A DNA stretch of 43,898 bases from an uncultured bacterium (GCA_900661335.1 CAACVY010000014.1:1-43898); one strand, 5' to 3'; shown: positions 24,432-33,593, counted from the first letter of the stretch. Notes: generated by a model not told the origin, from the letters alone. Program-made: numbers and translations.

Positions 24432-24528
24432 CGCGGAGTCCCCTCCCCAAAGAACTCGCGAGACTCCGTGGCCCCAAGACTCGTTCCTCTCATCGCGCGC
24501 GTGCAGAGGCACGCACTGCCGGCAGATC

Positions 24529-27429
24529 CTACCGTTCGACCACTACGCGGACCTCGAATGGCTCCAGCATCAGCTCGAGCCCAGGCGACGACCCATCCCA
24601 GCGCTGCTCCACGGTTCGGTCGGCTCGGTAGACCACGGCCGGCCCCTTCAGGTGGACCGCCGCTCGCTGCGGTCGGTCGGTCGTGTTGACCACGATGGTG
24701 GCTCGCGCCCCGTCCGGCGCTCGGAAACTTCCGACGTTCACTGTGGGCAGCCGTACGGTAGCTCGTTCCCGTTCCGTTCGCCAGAACCACACCTCCTGTT
24801 CCGCGCACTCAAGCACCGGAGGCCGACAGGACTCTCCCAGCAACAAATATTCGGGGAAATGTGCGTACGGCTTACAAAAAGCGAAGAACGCTCGACTCAC
24901 TTTGGATTTCCACGGGTCGTTTGCGGGTTCCAACGGCACGTCGTTCATGAATGGGCCAGGGATCAGGCCGCGCACTAGGTTGTTGGCCAGCACGTAACAT
25001 CGCAGTTCCGCCGAAGGCCGTGTACTGCGGCGCCCTTGCCCTTGGACGCACGCCGCGCCGATGGCGGTGACGTATTCGTGGTAAAGGTACGAGAATAGCC
25101 CTACACCGCGGGCCCCCATCGCCCCGTGTTCGACCTCGCCAAATTGACGACTCCAAAAAGTCGCCATCCACGGGATCAGAAGCTCGTTAGTGTTTTCTAC
25201 CAACAGAGCGAACTCCGGTTGGACAGACCGGCCTTGGCGGAGGATTTCTGCGCAGAGGTCTCGAAAATCGGTCCACATCCAATTGCCGAACCCCGGTGGG
25301 TGACCGTGCGTGGCGCTGTAGCAGGGTTCCAGCTGTCCACCGCCGATCTCCTGGTCGAAACTGACCAGCGACGTGCCGAGGGAAGCCACGTCGAGAAAAA
25401 TTTTCAACATGGTCGCGCGCGCCTCTGCGCTGCCGTGGCAGAGTTTCACTGAGAGTCCCCTCCAGGAGCCGAACTCTTGGGTGCGGTTGTAAAAATCCAC
25501 AGTGAATATGGATCCGTCCGTCTTTCGGATCAGCATGTCCTTGCGCCGCTCGAACTCTTCGGTGTCGTCGAACGAGGGGCCGTTGGGGGTGGATCTGCGC
25601 TTCACGACCCACCAAAAGCCAGAAACGAGCATGCCGACGCGATCGCCCTGCGCATGCAGCGCTTCCGCGACAGCCCGCCAGGCCTCGCTGGACGGTACGG
25701 CGGGCAGGTAATGAATGCCGGCCCACGTTCCCCGGTTCTCCCAGCCGTAGGGGACGAACACGACGTGCTTCACACCGGCCCGCCGGCGGTACTGCTCGCA
25801 CAGGGCCGGCAACCGTTCGAGTCTCTCGCCGAGCGCCCCAGTGTACCCGTTCTCGTTCTGGATGTTCGCGATCAGCACCGCAGCACCGCGCTTGAGAAAC
25901 TGCGGCACGTCGTCGCGCTCGGTCAGCCTCCTGGCGCACCAGAACTGGTTCGTGGCCCATCGCTTGTACACGGCAGCCGCATCGCGCCAGTCGCCCGTGA
26001 AGGAACCGAGGACGACATCGTAGGGCAGTGAGACGTTCGCGCCGACGATTTCAGGGAACAAATGGACGAACGGAATCTCGACGGAGGTGCCCGCGACCGA
26101 GCGTACTCCCAGGCGCTTGCAGTGGCCGCCGGCATCGTGCGCCGCAAGATATAGCCCGGCCGTTTCGTCATAGAACGCAGCAAACTGTGTGCACGCGTCG
26201 CCCGGGTAAAGAGCATCGCGGAACTGCGTGTAGGCTCCCGGCGCTTCGATCACGGCGCCATCGGTGTGGGACAGCGGTAGCAAGAGGCGGTCGTCGTGGC
26301 CGGTGCGCCCCAGGGCCGCCGGAGCGGCAAAGCAAGGGAATTCGATCCGCGCCACGGCCCGGTGGGTCGTCTCATTTGTTACGGCGATCCGAAGATGTAC
26401 TTGTCCGTCGGGTGCGGCTCGCGCCATGACGCGCACCGCAAGCGGCACCGAGGGATGACCAGTGAACACCATGTGGAGCTGGTTGCGATCGGGGCGTTCG
26501 ACCCGAACGTCGGAGAACTCGTCCGCGGCGATGATTTCTTTGGCCTGACCGGGCGGTCGAGCCAATCCGATCCGAAAGCACGGCACCACGGAGTTCGACG
26601 CCACAAACTCCGCACCGGAGGGCCGGTGCACGAGGTGGGTGAGTCGTCCCGACGCCGACTCCCACGCGACGATCAGGTCACCCGAAGCCAGTCCGACGTG
26701 TGTTGCGGTTTCGAACGAGCCGTCGCCAAGCGACAGGTGGGATAAGTCGAGGGACTGACGCGCGGCCGTCTCCGTTCGCCATGCGGCGAGGTCTTCCGAA
26801 GTCAGCGGTTGGAACACCACATCGTCGAACCACACGGTGGCCGTGGACGGGCGGCGCGGCGAGGTCCAGACGCCGAGGGCAACGTGGCCCGCGAGCGGTT
26901 CATCCAGGGTGCCTTCCATTTGCCAACCAGGCTCGGGACGGCCATCTCGCCACACTTTGCCGAGCATGCGCGGGCCGACGCACGCGAGTTTGACTCGGAC
27001 CCACGACATGGGCGAGAGACGAGGCCCGGGAAATTCCGCTGCGGGTTGGTCGGGGCCGCAATACCGAAGCAGTGCCGTCCCTGTGGGCCGCAGGGAAAGC
27101 GCACAAAATCCATCTTTGCCACGGCGGCCATACAGGTAAATCGTCGGAGGTTCACCTCCAAACGACACTAGCCGGACGCGCGCGCTGACTACGAAATCGG
27201 ACGCGCGGTCACTGCGTTCGAGGACTGCCACCGTGTGGTGCGGCTCCGAGGCGACGATTTGTAAGACCCGATTCGTCAAATGTCGAGGCTCGGCAACAAC
27301 GCTACCGCCGACGGGCGGCACACGCCAACCCCGAAGTTCTTCCTCGAAGTTCCATTCGTTTCGGAGATCGCTAGCGTGTGCGCACCAGCCGAGTCCCATC
27401 GCGCACCATCCGACCCACCACCGTGTCAT
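24529..27429 (-). CDS. DUF6259 protein, putative secreted glycoside-hydrolase-like enzyme
   Basis: 966 residues from the ATG at 27429; the frame is open to 27693 but only the later start gives a signal peptide (MTRWWVGWCAMGLGWCAHAS). Residues about 25-220 form a LamG/DUF1080-like beta-sandwich (GRRGKDGFCALSL, VWFDDVVFQPL). The middle has a beta-supersandwich (LVHRPSGAEFVASNS, LLLPLSHTDGAVIEAPG). The main domain has DWRDAAAVYKRWATNQFWC, FVPYGWENRGTWAGIHYLP, SLVSFDQEIGGG and CYSATHGHPPGFGNWMW. The pattern is that of DUF6259 proteins, thought to be TIM-barrel glycosidases, with Asp/Glu in SFDQE a candidate catalytic site. A beta-sandwich tail closes it. The substrate is unknown. Confidence 0.7.
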   Translation of the reverse strand: MTRWWVGWCAMGLGWCAHASDLRNEWNFEEELRGWRVPPVGGSVVAEPRHLTNRVLQIVASEPHHTVAVLERSDRASDFVVSARVRLVSFGGEPPTIYLYGRRGKDGFCALSLRPTGTALLRYCGPDQPAAEFPGPRLSPMSWVRVKLACVGPRMLGKVWRDGRPEPGWQMEGTLDEPLAGHVALGVWTSPRRPSTATVWFDDVVFQPLTSEDLAAWRTETAARQSLDLSHLSLGDGSFETATHVGLASGDLIVAWESASGRLTHLVHRPSGAEFVASNSVVPCFRIGLARPPGQAKEIIAADEFSDVRVERPDRNQLHMVFTGHPSVPLAVRVMARAAPDGQVHLRIAVTNETTHRAVARIEFPCFAAPAALGRTGHDDRLLLPLSHTDGAVIEAPGAYTQFRDALYPGDACTQFAAFYDETAGLYLAAHDAGGHCKRLGVRSVAGTSVEIPFVHLFPEIVGANVSLPYDVVLGSFTGDWRDAAAVYKRWATNQFWCARRLTERDDVPQFLKRGAAVLIANIQNENGYTGALGERLERLPALCEQYRRRAGVKHVVFVPYGWENRGTWAGIHYLPAVPSSEAWRAVAEALHAQGDRVGMLVSGFWWVVKRRSTPNGPSFDDTEEFERRKDMLIRKTDGSIFTVDFYNRTQEFGSWRGLSVKLCHGSAEARATMLKIFLDVASLGTSLVSFDQEIGGGQLEPCYSATHGHPPGFGNWMWTDFRDLCAEILRQGRSVQPEFALLVENTNELLIPWMATFWSRQFGEVEHGAMGARGVGLFSYLYHEYVTAIGAACVQGQGRRSTRPSAELRCYVLANNLVRGLIPGPFMNDVPLEPANDPWKSKVSRAFFAFCKPYAHFPEYLLLGESCRPPVLECAEQEVWFWRTERERATVRLPTVNVGSFRAPDGARATIVVNTTDRPQRAAVHLKGPAVVYRADRTVEQRWDGSSPGLELMLEPFEVRVVVER

Positions 27430-27436
27430 GCCCGGG

Positions 27437-27465
27437 AAACTACACGCTCGATCCGGGAGGCGCAA
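27437..27465 (-). promoter_or_regulatory. Possible promoter of the DUF6259 gene
   Basis: Minus strand: -35 TTGCGC (27460-27465), 17-bp spacer, -10 TAGTTT (27437-27442). The start of transcription would fall within a base or two of the ATG at 27429, implying a leaderless message. Confidence 0.35.
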
Positions 27466-28010
27466 GCGAACGTGGCATAGTTCGACCGGCAATTCGGCTG
27501 TGCAGGAACGCAACATGCGCTCGGCCGTCGGGCGAGTGCAAGTTGCCGCCGAGCGCCGTGCGGAGCGATCAAATCGGATCGCCCGGACGCCGTCCCCCGC
27601 CATGGTTGCTCGGTGATGATCGTTCTCTTTGTCCCTTTCCATCGTCCCTTTCCAACTTCGATGGCCATTGGCCAAAGCTGCTTCCGCGTACATTTATCCC
27701 AGAGTTTGCAGTTGGGCAGACCGAATGCGTTGTCGCCTTGCAGATACTGGGGCGGATCGCATCGAGGTTATCCCCCGATCAATCTTGGAGTAGCAGAAAT
27801 TCCGCCAACCGAGCGCTGCTATAGCTTCGCCGCCAAGCTGCAGCTCCGCCGTTCCGTAGCCGAAGAGATTATGAACGAGATTTCCAGTGCCGCCGCCGCA
27901 GCATTCCGGCGGCAGAGCTCCGGAACTACAGTGCTGACACCTTCTCGGCCCCCAAACTTGGTCAGCGTCGACACATCGCATCCCACGCCGTCCATGGTGG
28001 ATGGGTGAAC

Positions 28011-28141
28011 GCAGGTTGAACTTACCCTGCCCGATCTGCTCGTGTACGGTCTCTGCTGTGCTTCACTTTTTCGCGCTCCTTTCCGTTGTGCAGAGTTCGC
28101 GCACAGTGAAGCACTAGTCGCTGTCCGAAAAGTTCAACTGC
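28011..28141. repeat. Nested inverted repeat (about 130 bp)
   Basis: Outer arms GCAGGTTGAACTT (28011-28023) and AAGTTCAACTGC (28130-28141) match except for one extra G. Inside, GTGCTTCACT (28058-28067) and AGTGAAGCAC (28105-28114) are a perfect 10-bp inverted repeat. It lies 126 bp past the PEP-CTERM stop. It may be a structured RNA, a MITE, or the remains of an insertion-sequence end. Confidence 0.55.
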
Positions 28142-28267
28142 AGAGTCTGGGGTTTATGCGAACGGCGTAAGAGCCGAAAGGCTGCGGACGGGCCGGTGGG
28201 TACACACAGCTAGTGCGAGCGATTTTCAACTACATTGCACCGAGGCACTACGCGAGGTTCGGCGCGA

Positions 28268-29200
28268 TCAAAGAATTGTTCCGCGTCGCCCGCGACGAAA
28301 CACCAGGCAAATCATCCCTGCAAAACCGAGAAGTGCCGCCCCACTCGGTTCGGGAATTACGGCTACGTAGACATTGTCCAGCCTCTGGGCGCCTCGGTCG
28401 CCATTCGCAGCGACGTAAGCATAGGCAAGGTGGCTAGAGTCGAGGTTGTTGCCTGTGTCGGGGTTCCATGTGTAATCGGCCACTTGGCTGATCAACACCG
28501 TTCCGCCTGTTTGGCCGTCCGAGCCCCAATCGCGAAGAGCCAGAGAGGACAGCGTCCATGTGGAATTGGGTGGGTTGCCGGAGTTGTAGTTGAATTGCAG
28601 TTCGAACGAAAGCTGGTACCACTGCCCCACGACCAGCTCGACACCTTGCGCACTGAGATAACTCGCGGGAATGTCACGGCCGGAACTGAAGTTGGCGAAG
28701 CGATCCGCCGCGCACACATACCCTAGGCTGGTGCCGCCGACAATGGCTCGCCGCAGTCCTACCATTAGACGGTCGTTGCTGCCTCCGCTGTAGGGCGAGG
28801 AGTTGTCCGTGGCGCTCGACAATGCCCAGCCCAAACCGAGGAAACCTCCAACGTAGGTCGCCTGCACAGGGTTGAACTGGAAATACACGCTAAATTGGGC
28901 AATCGGTTCCGAGGCGCTGGCGATGTCGTGGGTCGAACGAGACCGTAGCGCCGCGTCCTGGCTGTGGACATACGAGGCCGAGTTCCCGACACCACCGGAG
29001 GACTGAACTTGCTGATTGTTGCGGATCCCGGTTGCGTTGCCCAGGGTCGTGGCGGTTCCGAGGCTCTGCCCAGTTTGTCCATTGTAGTTGCCGGGCGTGC
29101 AGGACGAGAAGTCGTTGTCCAGCAGGATCAGTTGCGCGGACGCGGCCCAACCGAGGCACATAAAGGCCAGGACGCTACCTAGGCTTGTTCTAGCTTTCAC
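28268..29200 (-). CDS. PEP-CTERM sorting domain protein
   Basis: 310 residues from a GTG at 29200, chosen because GAGAAAGG lies 8 nt upstream and a signal peptide follows at once (KARTSLGSVLAFMCLGWAAS, cleavage near ASA-Q). The mature part is a beta-rich Ser/Asn-rich domain with few recognisable motifs. The C-terminus has VIPEPSGAALLGFAGM, one hydrophobic helix and an Arg-rich tail (FRRGRRG), the standard PEP-CTERM signal cut by exosortase. It should be exported and anchored or released at the surface, often with exopolysaccharide. A strong promoter sits just upstream, and the gene is divergent from the TonB operon. Confidence 0.88.
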   Translation of the reverse strand: MKARTSLGSVLAFMCLGWAASAQLILLDNDFSSCTPGNYNGQTGQSLGTATTLGNATGIRNNQQVQSSGGVGNSASYVHSQDAALRSRSTHDIASASEPIAQFSVYFQFNPVQATYVGGFLGLGWALSSATDNSSPYSGGSNDRLMVGLRRAIVGGTSLGYVCAADRFANFSSGRDIPASYLSAQGVELVVGQWYQLSFELQFNYNSGNPPNSTWTLSSLALRDWGSDGQTGGTVLISQVADYTWNPDTGNNLDSSHLAYAYVAANGDRGAQRLDNVYVAVIPEPSGAALLGFAGMICLVFRRGRRGTIL

Positions 29201-29240
29201 TGGTGTGACCTTTCTCGGGAGGCGTGGCCCACACGAAGAG

Positions 29241-29269
29241 AATCTAGGGGATGTCCGGTGGCTTTGCAA
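29241..29269 (-). promoter_or_regulatory. Promoter of the PEP-CTERM gene
   Basis: Minus strand: -35 TTGCAA (29264-29269), 17-bp spacer, -10 TAGATT (29241-29246). This gives a leader of about 34 nt including the Shine-Dalgarno sequence. Confidence 0.6.
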
Positions 29270-29396
29270 CCAGTTCCCGTAAGCGAACGGAGCTGGAACG
29301 GCCCTAAGCGCAATGCGGACCATCCAAACAGGGTACGCGGTCGTTCCGTCCCGTCGAGACTTCGAAGAGAAGCCGGAGCATACGGCGGTTCTCGAT

Positions 29397-29460
29397 GGGC
29401 GGGGGGGGCGGGCCGGATCGGGGCGTGGAGCATGCACAGTGGCGGCGCGCGGCGCCCCAC
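29397..29460 (+). promoter_or_regulatory. G-run plus strong hairpin upstream of the TonB operon promoter
   Basis: GGG-C-GGGGGGGG-C-GGG at 29397-29412 satisfies the G-quadruplex rule. At 29439-29460 GTGG-c-GGCGC pairs with GCGCC-CCAC around a GCG loop (one bulge). The hairpin ends 12 bp before the -35 element. Confidence 0.5.
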
Positions 29461-29472
29461 GTGCCGTGGAAC

Positions 29473-29500
29473 TTGACGCATCGCAACGCATGGGTATTAT
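29473..29500 (+). promoter_or_regulatory. Promoter of the TonB receptor/ABC operon
   Basis: -35 TTGACG (29473-29478), 16-bp spacer, -10 TATTAT (29495-29500). The predicted start is near 29506, 44 nt before the ATG. Confidence 0.65.
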
Positions 29501-29549
29501 CAAATCCTGTGAACGTCATACTACCCGCACGCAATGAAAGGAGTGAACG

Positions 29550-31583
29550 ATGAACGGACAACTTGCAGGCTGGCGAGTGGAAGCAACGTGGGGCATCGTG
29601 GTGTCGCTGGGCACAATCGCCATCGCAGCGGAGCCGACCATTCAGATGCCGGAAATCGTAGTGACTGCTTCGCGGGCGCCCACGGCGGCGACCAACGTGA
29701 CCCAAGTCGTTACGCTGATCCGCGACGTGGATGCCGAGACGATGGTGGCGCCCAAGGCGAACATGGCGGAACTGCTGACGTGGCAACCGGGGACGCACAT
29801 CACCGTGTTGTCGCGAAACGACGCCAATTGGGGTTCGTACGGCGGAGTGGGCCCGAAGTACAGCACGTGGATGCTCGACGGCCTGCCCGTGGATGCGTTT
29901 ATTGATACTCAGGCGCTGGACCCGTGGGCCGTAGAGCGGTTGGAGGTGCAGCGCGGACCCACCGGGGCGTTGTACCCCAACTACTTGGCACAGGATTTCG
30001 CGGGCAATCAGAGTCCGTTAGCCGGCACGGTGAACATGATTCCGCACCGTGTGGTGAGCGCTCCACGCACACGGGTGGACGTGGGGGGTGGGTCGTACAA
30101 CACCTGGCGGTTGCGTGGCGCTCATGAGAACCGGATCGGCCGGCTGTCGGTCTTCGGCGGCGCGATGTACGAGGACTCGGACTACACCGACTACGGAACC
30201 GAAAACTCTTGGCTTGGGATGCTGGACGACCCAGAGTACACGAAGTTTCGCCTGTGGGCTGGTGGGCAATTGGATTTGGACCCGAATGGCGAGCATTCGA
30301 TTTCTGCGTTCGGCAACTGGACGAGCCACGAAGGTGATGCGGGACGTCCCCACCGGGGATTCGACCACGAGTACACGCTGGTCCAGGCGGGATACCAAGG
30401 ACGACTGACTGATGCAGTTACGTTGACGCTGAAAGCCGGGTGGCGTCGCTACGACCGTACATGGGAAGAGGACCGCTATTTCCAAGGTGGAGATCTGTCG
30501 TTGGCCGCCAACAATGGCGTGCGTCAAAGCATCGTTCCGGTGGATCTCATGTTCCAGATCGAACACGGCCAAGGCAGCCGGTTGAGCGTGGGAGTCGATG
30601 CTCAGTGGGCGGACTACGAAACGTGGACCGATCCAGGGTCGGGGGAACAAATCGGCAACGACAGCCGGTCGTCGCAATACGGCGTGTTCCTGCAGGAAGA
30701 ATACTTGCTGGGTCCGTGGGTTGTGCGCGGCGGCGCGCGGCTGGCGTGGACTGGCCACGACATCGACCGATTGGGTGGCACTGCGCCGGGCCAAGACTCC
30801 GATGACTGGACCCGAGTGTTATGGAGCGCCGGACTTCGGTACAACGGCTGGGCGGACGTGACGCCGTTCGCGAATGTGGGGTCGAGCTTTGTGGCGCCTT
30901 CGCTCAAATCGGTGGGCGGCACGCTGCGGCCCGACGATCGTGGGGTGCCGGGACGAAACGGGCAGTTACCGAATCCCGATCTGGATCCTGAGTCGGGGAT
31001 TGGCGCAGATGTAGGCCTCCATCTGGCTGGTCCTTGGAAGTCTGCAGCTACTCTGCGAGCGTTCCTGAACGTAATTGAGGATGCCATCGTGGAAAACGTC
31101 GTGAGTCAGAGCCCCTCGCAGTCCCAGTCAGTGAACGCAGGACGGACTCAGGCGTGGGGAGTGGAAGTGGATCTGCGCCAACCGGTCGCGTCGTGGCTCT
31201 CGTGGTTCGCCAATTACACGTTTACTCAAACTGAGATCGACAACGACGTGGATCCCGACCAAGATGGCTCCGACGTGCCGTTTGTCCCGACACACATGGG
31301 CAACGTGGGACTGACGGTCTCGCTGCCGTGGGACGTCACGGTAGCTGGGTACCTGCATCTGGCCAGTTCGATTTACGACAGCACATCGAAGTCGAGCCGC
31401 CGTAAGTTCGACTCGTCCGAGGTGGTGAACGTGGAAGTCCGCAAGGGTCTCTACCGGTCCGGGCGGCAGTCGGTGGACGCGTATGTGGAGTTGTACAACA
31501 TCACGAATAACCAGTTCGAAATGCCGTGGCAGTTCAAGGATCCTGGATTCTCGGCGATGGTGGGCATTCAAGCTTCATTCTAA
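29550..31583 (+). CDS. TonB-dependent outer-membrane receptor (BtuB/FhuA-like)
   Basis: 677 residues. A signal peptide ends near IAAEP. A TonB-box-like EIVVTASRAP (about 35-44) is followed by the plug domain, ending in VERLEVQRGPTGALYPNYLA and AGTVNMIP. A 22-strand-type beta-barrel follows, with alternating aromatic strands and a C-terminal Phe (MVGIQASF), the usual assembly signal. It imports a large chelate across the outer membrane. AAAGGAG sits 8 nt upstream of the start. The gene leads a four-gene uptake operon. Cobalamin or a siderophore is likely; no riboswitch or Fur box was found to decide. Confidence 0.88.
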   Translation: MNGQLAGWRVEATWGIVVSLGTIAIAAEPTIQMPEIVVTASRAPTAATNVTQVVTLIRDVDAETMVAPKANMAELLTWQPGTHITVLSRNDANWGSYGGVGPKYSTWMLDGLPVDAFIDTQALDPWAVERLEVQRGPTGALYPNYLAQDFAGNQSPLAGTVNMIPHRVVSAPRTRVDVGGGSYNTWRLRGAHENRIGRLSVFGGAMYEDSDYTDYGTENSWLGMLDDPEYTKFRLWAGGQLDLDPNGEHSISAFGNWTSHEGDAGRPHRGFDHEYTLVQAGYQGRLTDAVTLTLKAGWRRYDRTWEEDRYFQGGDLSLAANNGVRQSIVPVDLMFQIEHGQGSRLSVGVDAQWADYETWTDPGSGEQIGNDSRSSQYGVFLQEEYLLGPWVVRGGARLAWTGHDIDRLGGTAPGQDSDDWTRVLWSAGLRYNGWADVTPFANVGSSFVAPSLKSVGGTLRPDDRGVPGRNGQLPNPDLDPESGIGADVGLHLAGPWKSAATLRAFLNVIEDAIVENVVSQSPSQSQSVNAGRTQAWGVEVDLRQPVASWLSWFANYTFTQTEIDNDVDPDQDGSDVPFVPTHMGNVGLTVSLPWDVTVAGYLHLASSIYDSTSKSSRRKFDSSEVVNVEVRKGLYRSGRQSVDAYVELYNITNNQFEMPWQFKDPGFSAMVGIQASF

Positions 31584-32580
31584 GGCGCGTCGGGTCGGAG
31601 TAGCCGTCGCGGTCTTGACGGCCGCGGCGGCCACTGCTGTTGTTGGGGCCGAGGAACCCATTCGCGTGCGCGACGCGCGCGGGGTCGAACTGGTGTTCCC
31701 GCGTCCAGTGAGTCGCATCGTTTGTTTGCTGGAGAGTTCTCTCAGCACATTGTACATGCTTGGCGCGGGCGAAACGCTCGTAGGCGTCCCCGCGGATGCA
31801 GTCCGCGGGGAGGTCGGTCGCCGCTACGCCGCGCTGGATCCTCGCATCGCACAGCGACAATTGCCTACGCCCGGCAATTGGGATTTCGTGAACCTGGAAA
31901 CCGTCCTGGCTCTGCGACCGGACTTGGTGCTGCTGTGGGCGTCACAAGTCGAGTCGGTTGCCGCCTTGGAACAACGCGGTATTCGCGTGTATGGCATTGA
32001 AATTCGTAGTGTGCGCGACGTTCACCAAGTGGTGCAGGATCTGGGCGCGCTGACCGGTCGGGCTGCGCGGGCCGCGGAATTGCTTGACTGGGTTCGCGGC
32101 GAAATCTGCGCGATTCGTGCCGAAAAACCGCCGGTGGGCGGTCCCGCACCGCGCGTTTACTTCATGTGGCCACAGAGTCCACTGGATACCGCAGGGCGCG
32201 CCAGCATCGTGCACGAAGTGTTGGAGATGATTGGCGTGGTGAACGTCTGTCCAGCTGAGCGCGAGCACGTGGTGGTCCGCATGGAGGACATCCTGGCTTG
32301 GCGGCCCGACGTGATCGTGATATGGCCCAGCAACTTCTCGCTAAAGGACTTGGTGGTACGGTCGGGGTGGCGTGACGTGCCGGCTGTTCGGAACGGACGA
32401 GTCCACGTCTTATCGTCGCCATTCTGGTGCGACCTCTGGACCCTCAAGTACGTGTACGCGGCGCGAGAGATTGCCGCCGCGTGCGAGGGGGCTGGTGCAA
32501 ATCTGGCGGAGCTGAACGCCCATCTACGACGCATCCTGTGTGCGTTGTATGGAGATCGGGCGAACGCATGGTTCCGATGA
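31483..32580 (+). CDS. Periplasmic binding protein for cobalamin/siderophore (BtuF/FepB family)
   Basis: PF01497-type binding protein: RVRDARGVELVFPRPVSRIV, LYMLGAGETLVGVP, then LRPDLVLLW and AWRPDVIVIWPSNF, the two-lobe pattern of class III binding proteins. The start is uncertain. The first ATG in frame is 31483, which overlaps the receptor by 101 bp; no ATG, GTG or TTG lies between it and the signal peptide (RVGVAVAVLTAAAATAVVGA), so a rarer codon such as CTG at 31543, or translational coupling, is possible. The mature protein begins near EEPIRV at about 31651. The stop overlaps the permease region by ATGA. Confidence 0.85.
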   Translation: MWSCTTSRITSSKCRGSSRILDSRRWWAFKLHSKARRVGVAVAVLTAAAATAVVGAEEPIRVRDARGVELVFPRPVSRIVCLLESSLSTLYMLGAGETLVGVPADAVRGEVGRRYAALDPRIAQRQLPTPGNWDFVNLETVLALRPDLVLLWASQVESVAALEQRGIRVYGIEIRSVRDVHQVVQDLGALTGRAARAAELLDWVRGEICAIRAEKPPVGGPAPRVYFMWPQSPLDTAGRASIVHEVLEMIGVVNVCPAEREHVVVRMEDILAWRPDVIVIWPSNFSLKDLVVRSGWRDVPAVRNGRVHVLSSPFWCDLWTLKYVYAAREIAAACEGAGANLAELNAHLRRILCALYGDRANAWFR

Positions 32581-33593
32581 ATCCAACGAAGACCGTCCTG
32601 TCCCTTGCCGTGTTATGCGGCATTGGAATGATTGTCGCGCTGGTCATCGGTCCAACTTCAGCGGTTCAACTGACGGACATTGTGCAGTGGTTCGGGCATT
32701 TGCTGGGACGCAGGGAGCCGGGCGAAATATCGCGAGAACGCCTGGAGCTGGTTCGGACGGTGGTGGTGGACGTACGCTTGCCGCGCGTCCTCCTGGCGGT
32801 TGTGGTCGGCGCAGGATTGTCGGGATCCGGCGTCGCGCTGCAGACGGTATTCCGAAATCCCTTGGTGGATCCTTATGTTTTGGGACTCTCTGCGGGGGCG
32901 GCGTTCGGTGCAGCTGCGGCGCTTGCAATGGGGTGCAGCGCGGTGGTGCCATCTGCCTTCGCCGGCGGCCTCGCAGCCGTGGCGCTAAGCGTTTTGGCCA
33001 CAGGATGGAACGATCAAGAAGCGACGTTGTCGTTGGTCTTGGTCGGCGTTGTGATCGGAGGTCTGTTCACTGCGGCGTTGACACTCGTCCAGTTTTGGGC
33101 GGATCCGCTACGCCTTCAGACGATTGTGTATTGGACGATGGGAAACCTACATCATGCGGGGTGGTCGCAAGTGCGGATGGCCGCGCCATGGGTCATGGGT
33201 GCGATGGCCGTGCTGTGGCTGCAAAGCTGGCGACTGAATCTTCTTGCGTTGGGCGACGACGAGGCTCGGACTTCCGGAGTCGATCCGGCGCGACAGCGCG
33301 CTTGGGTGCTACTGCCCGCGGTGTTCGCCGCTAGCGCCTCTGTGGCGGTGGCTGGAATTATCGGATTTTACGGGCTGGTGATTCCCCACGCCGCACGACT
33401 GCTGGTCGGCGCTGGACACTCTCGCCTCGTTCTGGCGGCGGCGTTTCTGGGCGCGACAGTGTTGTTGGCCGTGGACACGCTGTCGCGCAGTTGCACAAGT
33501 TACGAGTTTCCGGTCGGGGTCTTCACCACCGCGATCGGAGCACCGGCGTTCCTGTGGTTGTTGCGCCGAGCGCGATCGGGGTGGCAGATGTAG
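32568..33593 (+). CDS. FecCD/BtuC-family ABC transporter permease
   Basis: 341 residues with about 9-10 transmembrane helices. Family blocks are VDVRLPRVLLAVVVGAGLSG, then VFRNPLVDPYVLGLSAGAAF, MGNLHHAGW, and VAGIIGFYGLVIPHAARLLV. It forms the inner-membrane channel for the chelate delivered by the binding protein. Two starts are possible: ATG 32568, with GGAGA 13 nt upstream, or ATG 32577, which gives the ATGA overlap with the upstream stop. Only 7 bp separate it from the ATPase gene. Confidence 0.9.
   Translation: MVPMNPTKTVLSLAVLCGIGMIVALVIGPTSAVQLTDIVQWFGHLLGRREPGEISRERLELVRTVVVDVRLPRVLLAVVVGAGLSGSGVALQTVFRNPLVDPYVLGLSAGAAFGAAAALAMGCSAVVPSAFAGGLAAVALSVLATGWNDQEATLSLVLVGVVIGGLFTAALTLVQFWADPLRLQTIVYWTMGNLHHAGWSQVRMAAPWVMGAMAVLWLQSWRLNLLALGDDEARTSGVDPARQRAWVLLPAVFAASASVAVAGIIGFYGLVIPHAARLLVGAGHSRLVLAAAFLGATVLLAVDTLSRSCTSYEFPVGVFTTAIGAPAFLWLLRRARSGWQM

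Larger units (their letters stand above)
27430..28267. other. 838-bp region without a convincing gene
   Basis: Both strands give only short, unlikely frames. Contents I can see: a weak promoter-like pair for the DUF6259 gene (27437-27465), a 7-bp GCCGCCG/CGGCGGC hairpin at 27892-27913, a nested inverted repeat at 28011-28141, and a small AGCC-GAAA-GGCT tetraloop hairpin at 28172-28183. Confidence 0.6.
29201..29549. other. 349-bp divergent control region
   Basis: Holds promoters for the PEP-CTERM gene (minus) and the TonB operon (plus), a run able to form a G-quadruplex (29397-29412) and a strong hairpin (29439-29460). No B12-box or other clear cobalamin riboswitch core was found on the plus strand, and the predicted leader (about 44 nt) is too short for one. 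Confidence 0.6.

Noticed and set aside
24434-24468. CGGAGTC/GACTCCG stem between convergent beta-helix and DUF6259 genes, considered as a terminator
   Set aside because: Loop of 21 nt and no T-tract on either strand.
29370-29392. AAGCCGGAGCATACGGCGG, which resembles a B12-box
   Set aside because: It lies upstream of the predicted promoter, differs from the box in the core, and the other conserved riboswitch segments are missing.
28268-29503. Longer N-terminus for the PEP-CTERM protein starting near 29503
   Set aside because: The extension is Arg/Pro-rich, places the signal peptide internally and covers the promoter; the GTG at 29200 has a Shine-Dalgarno sequence.
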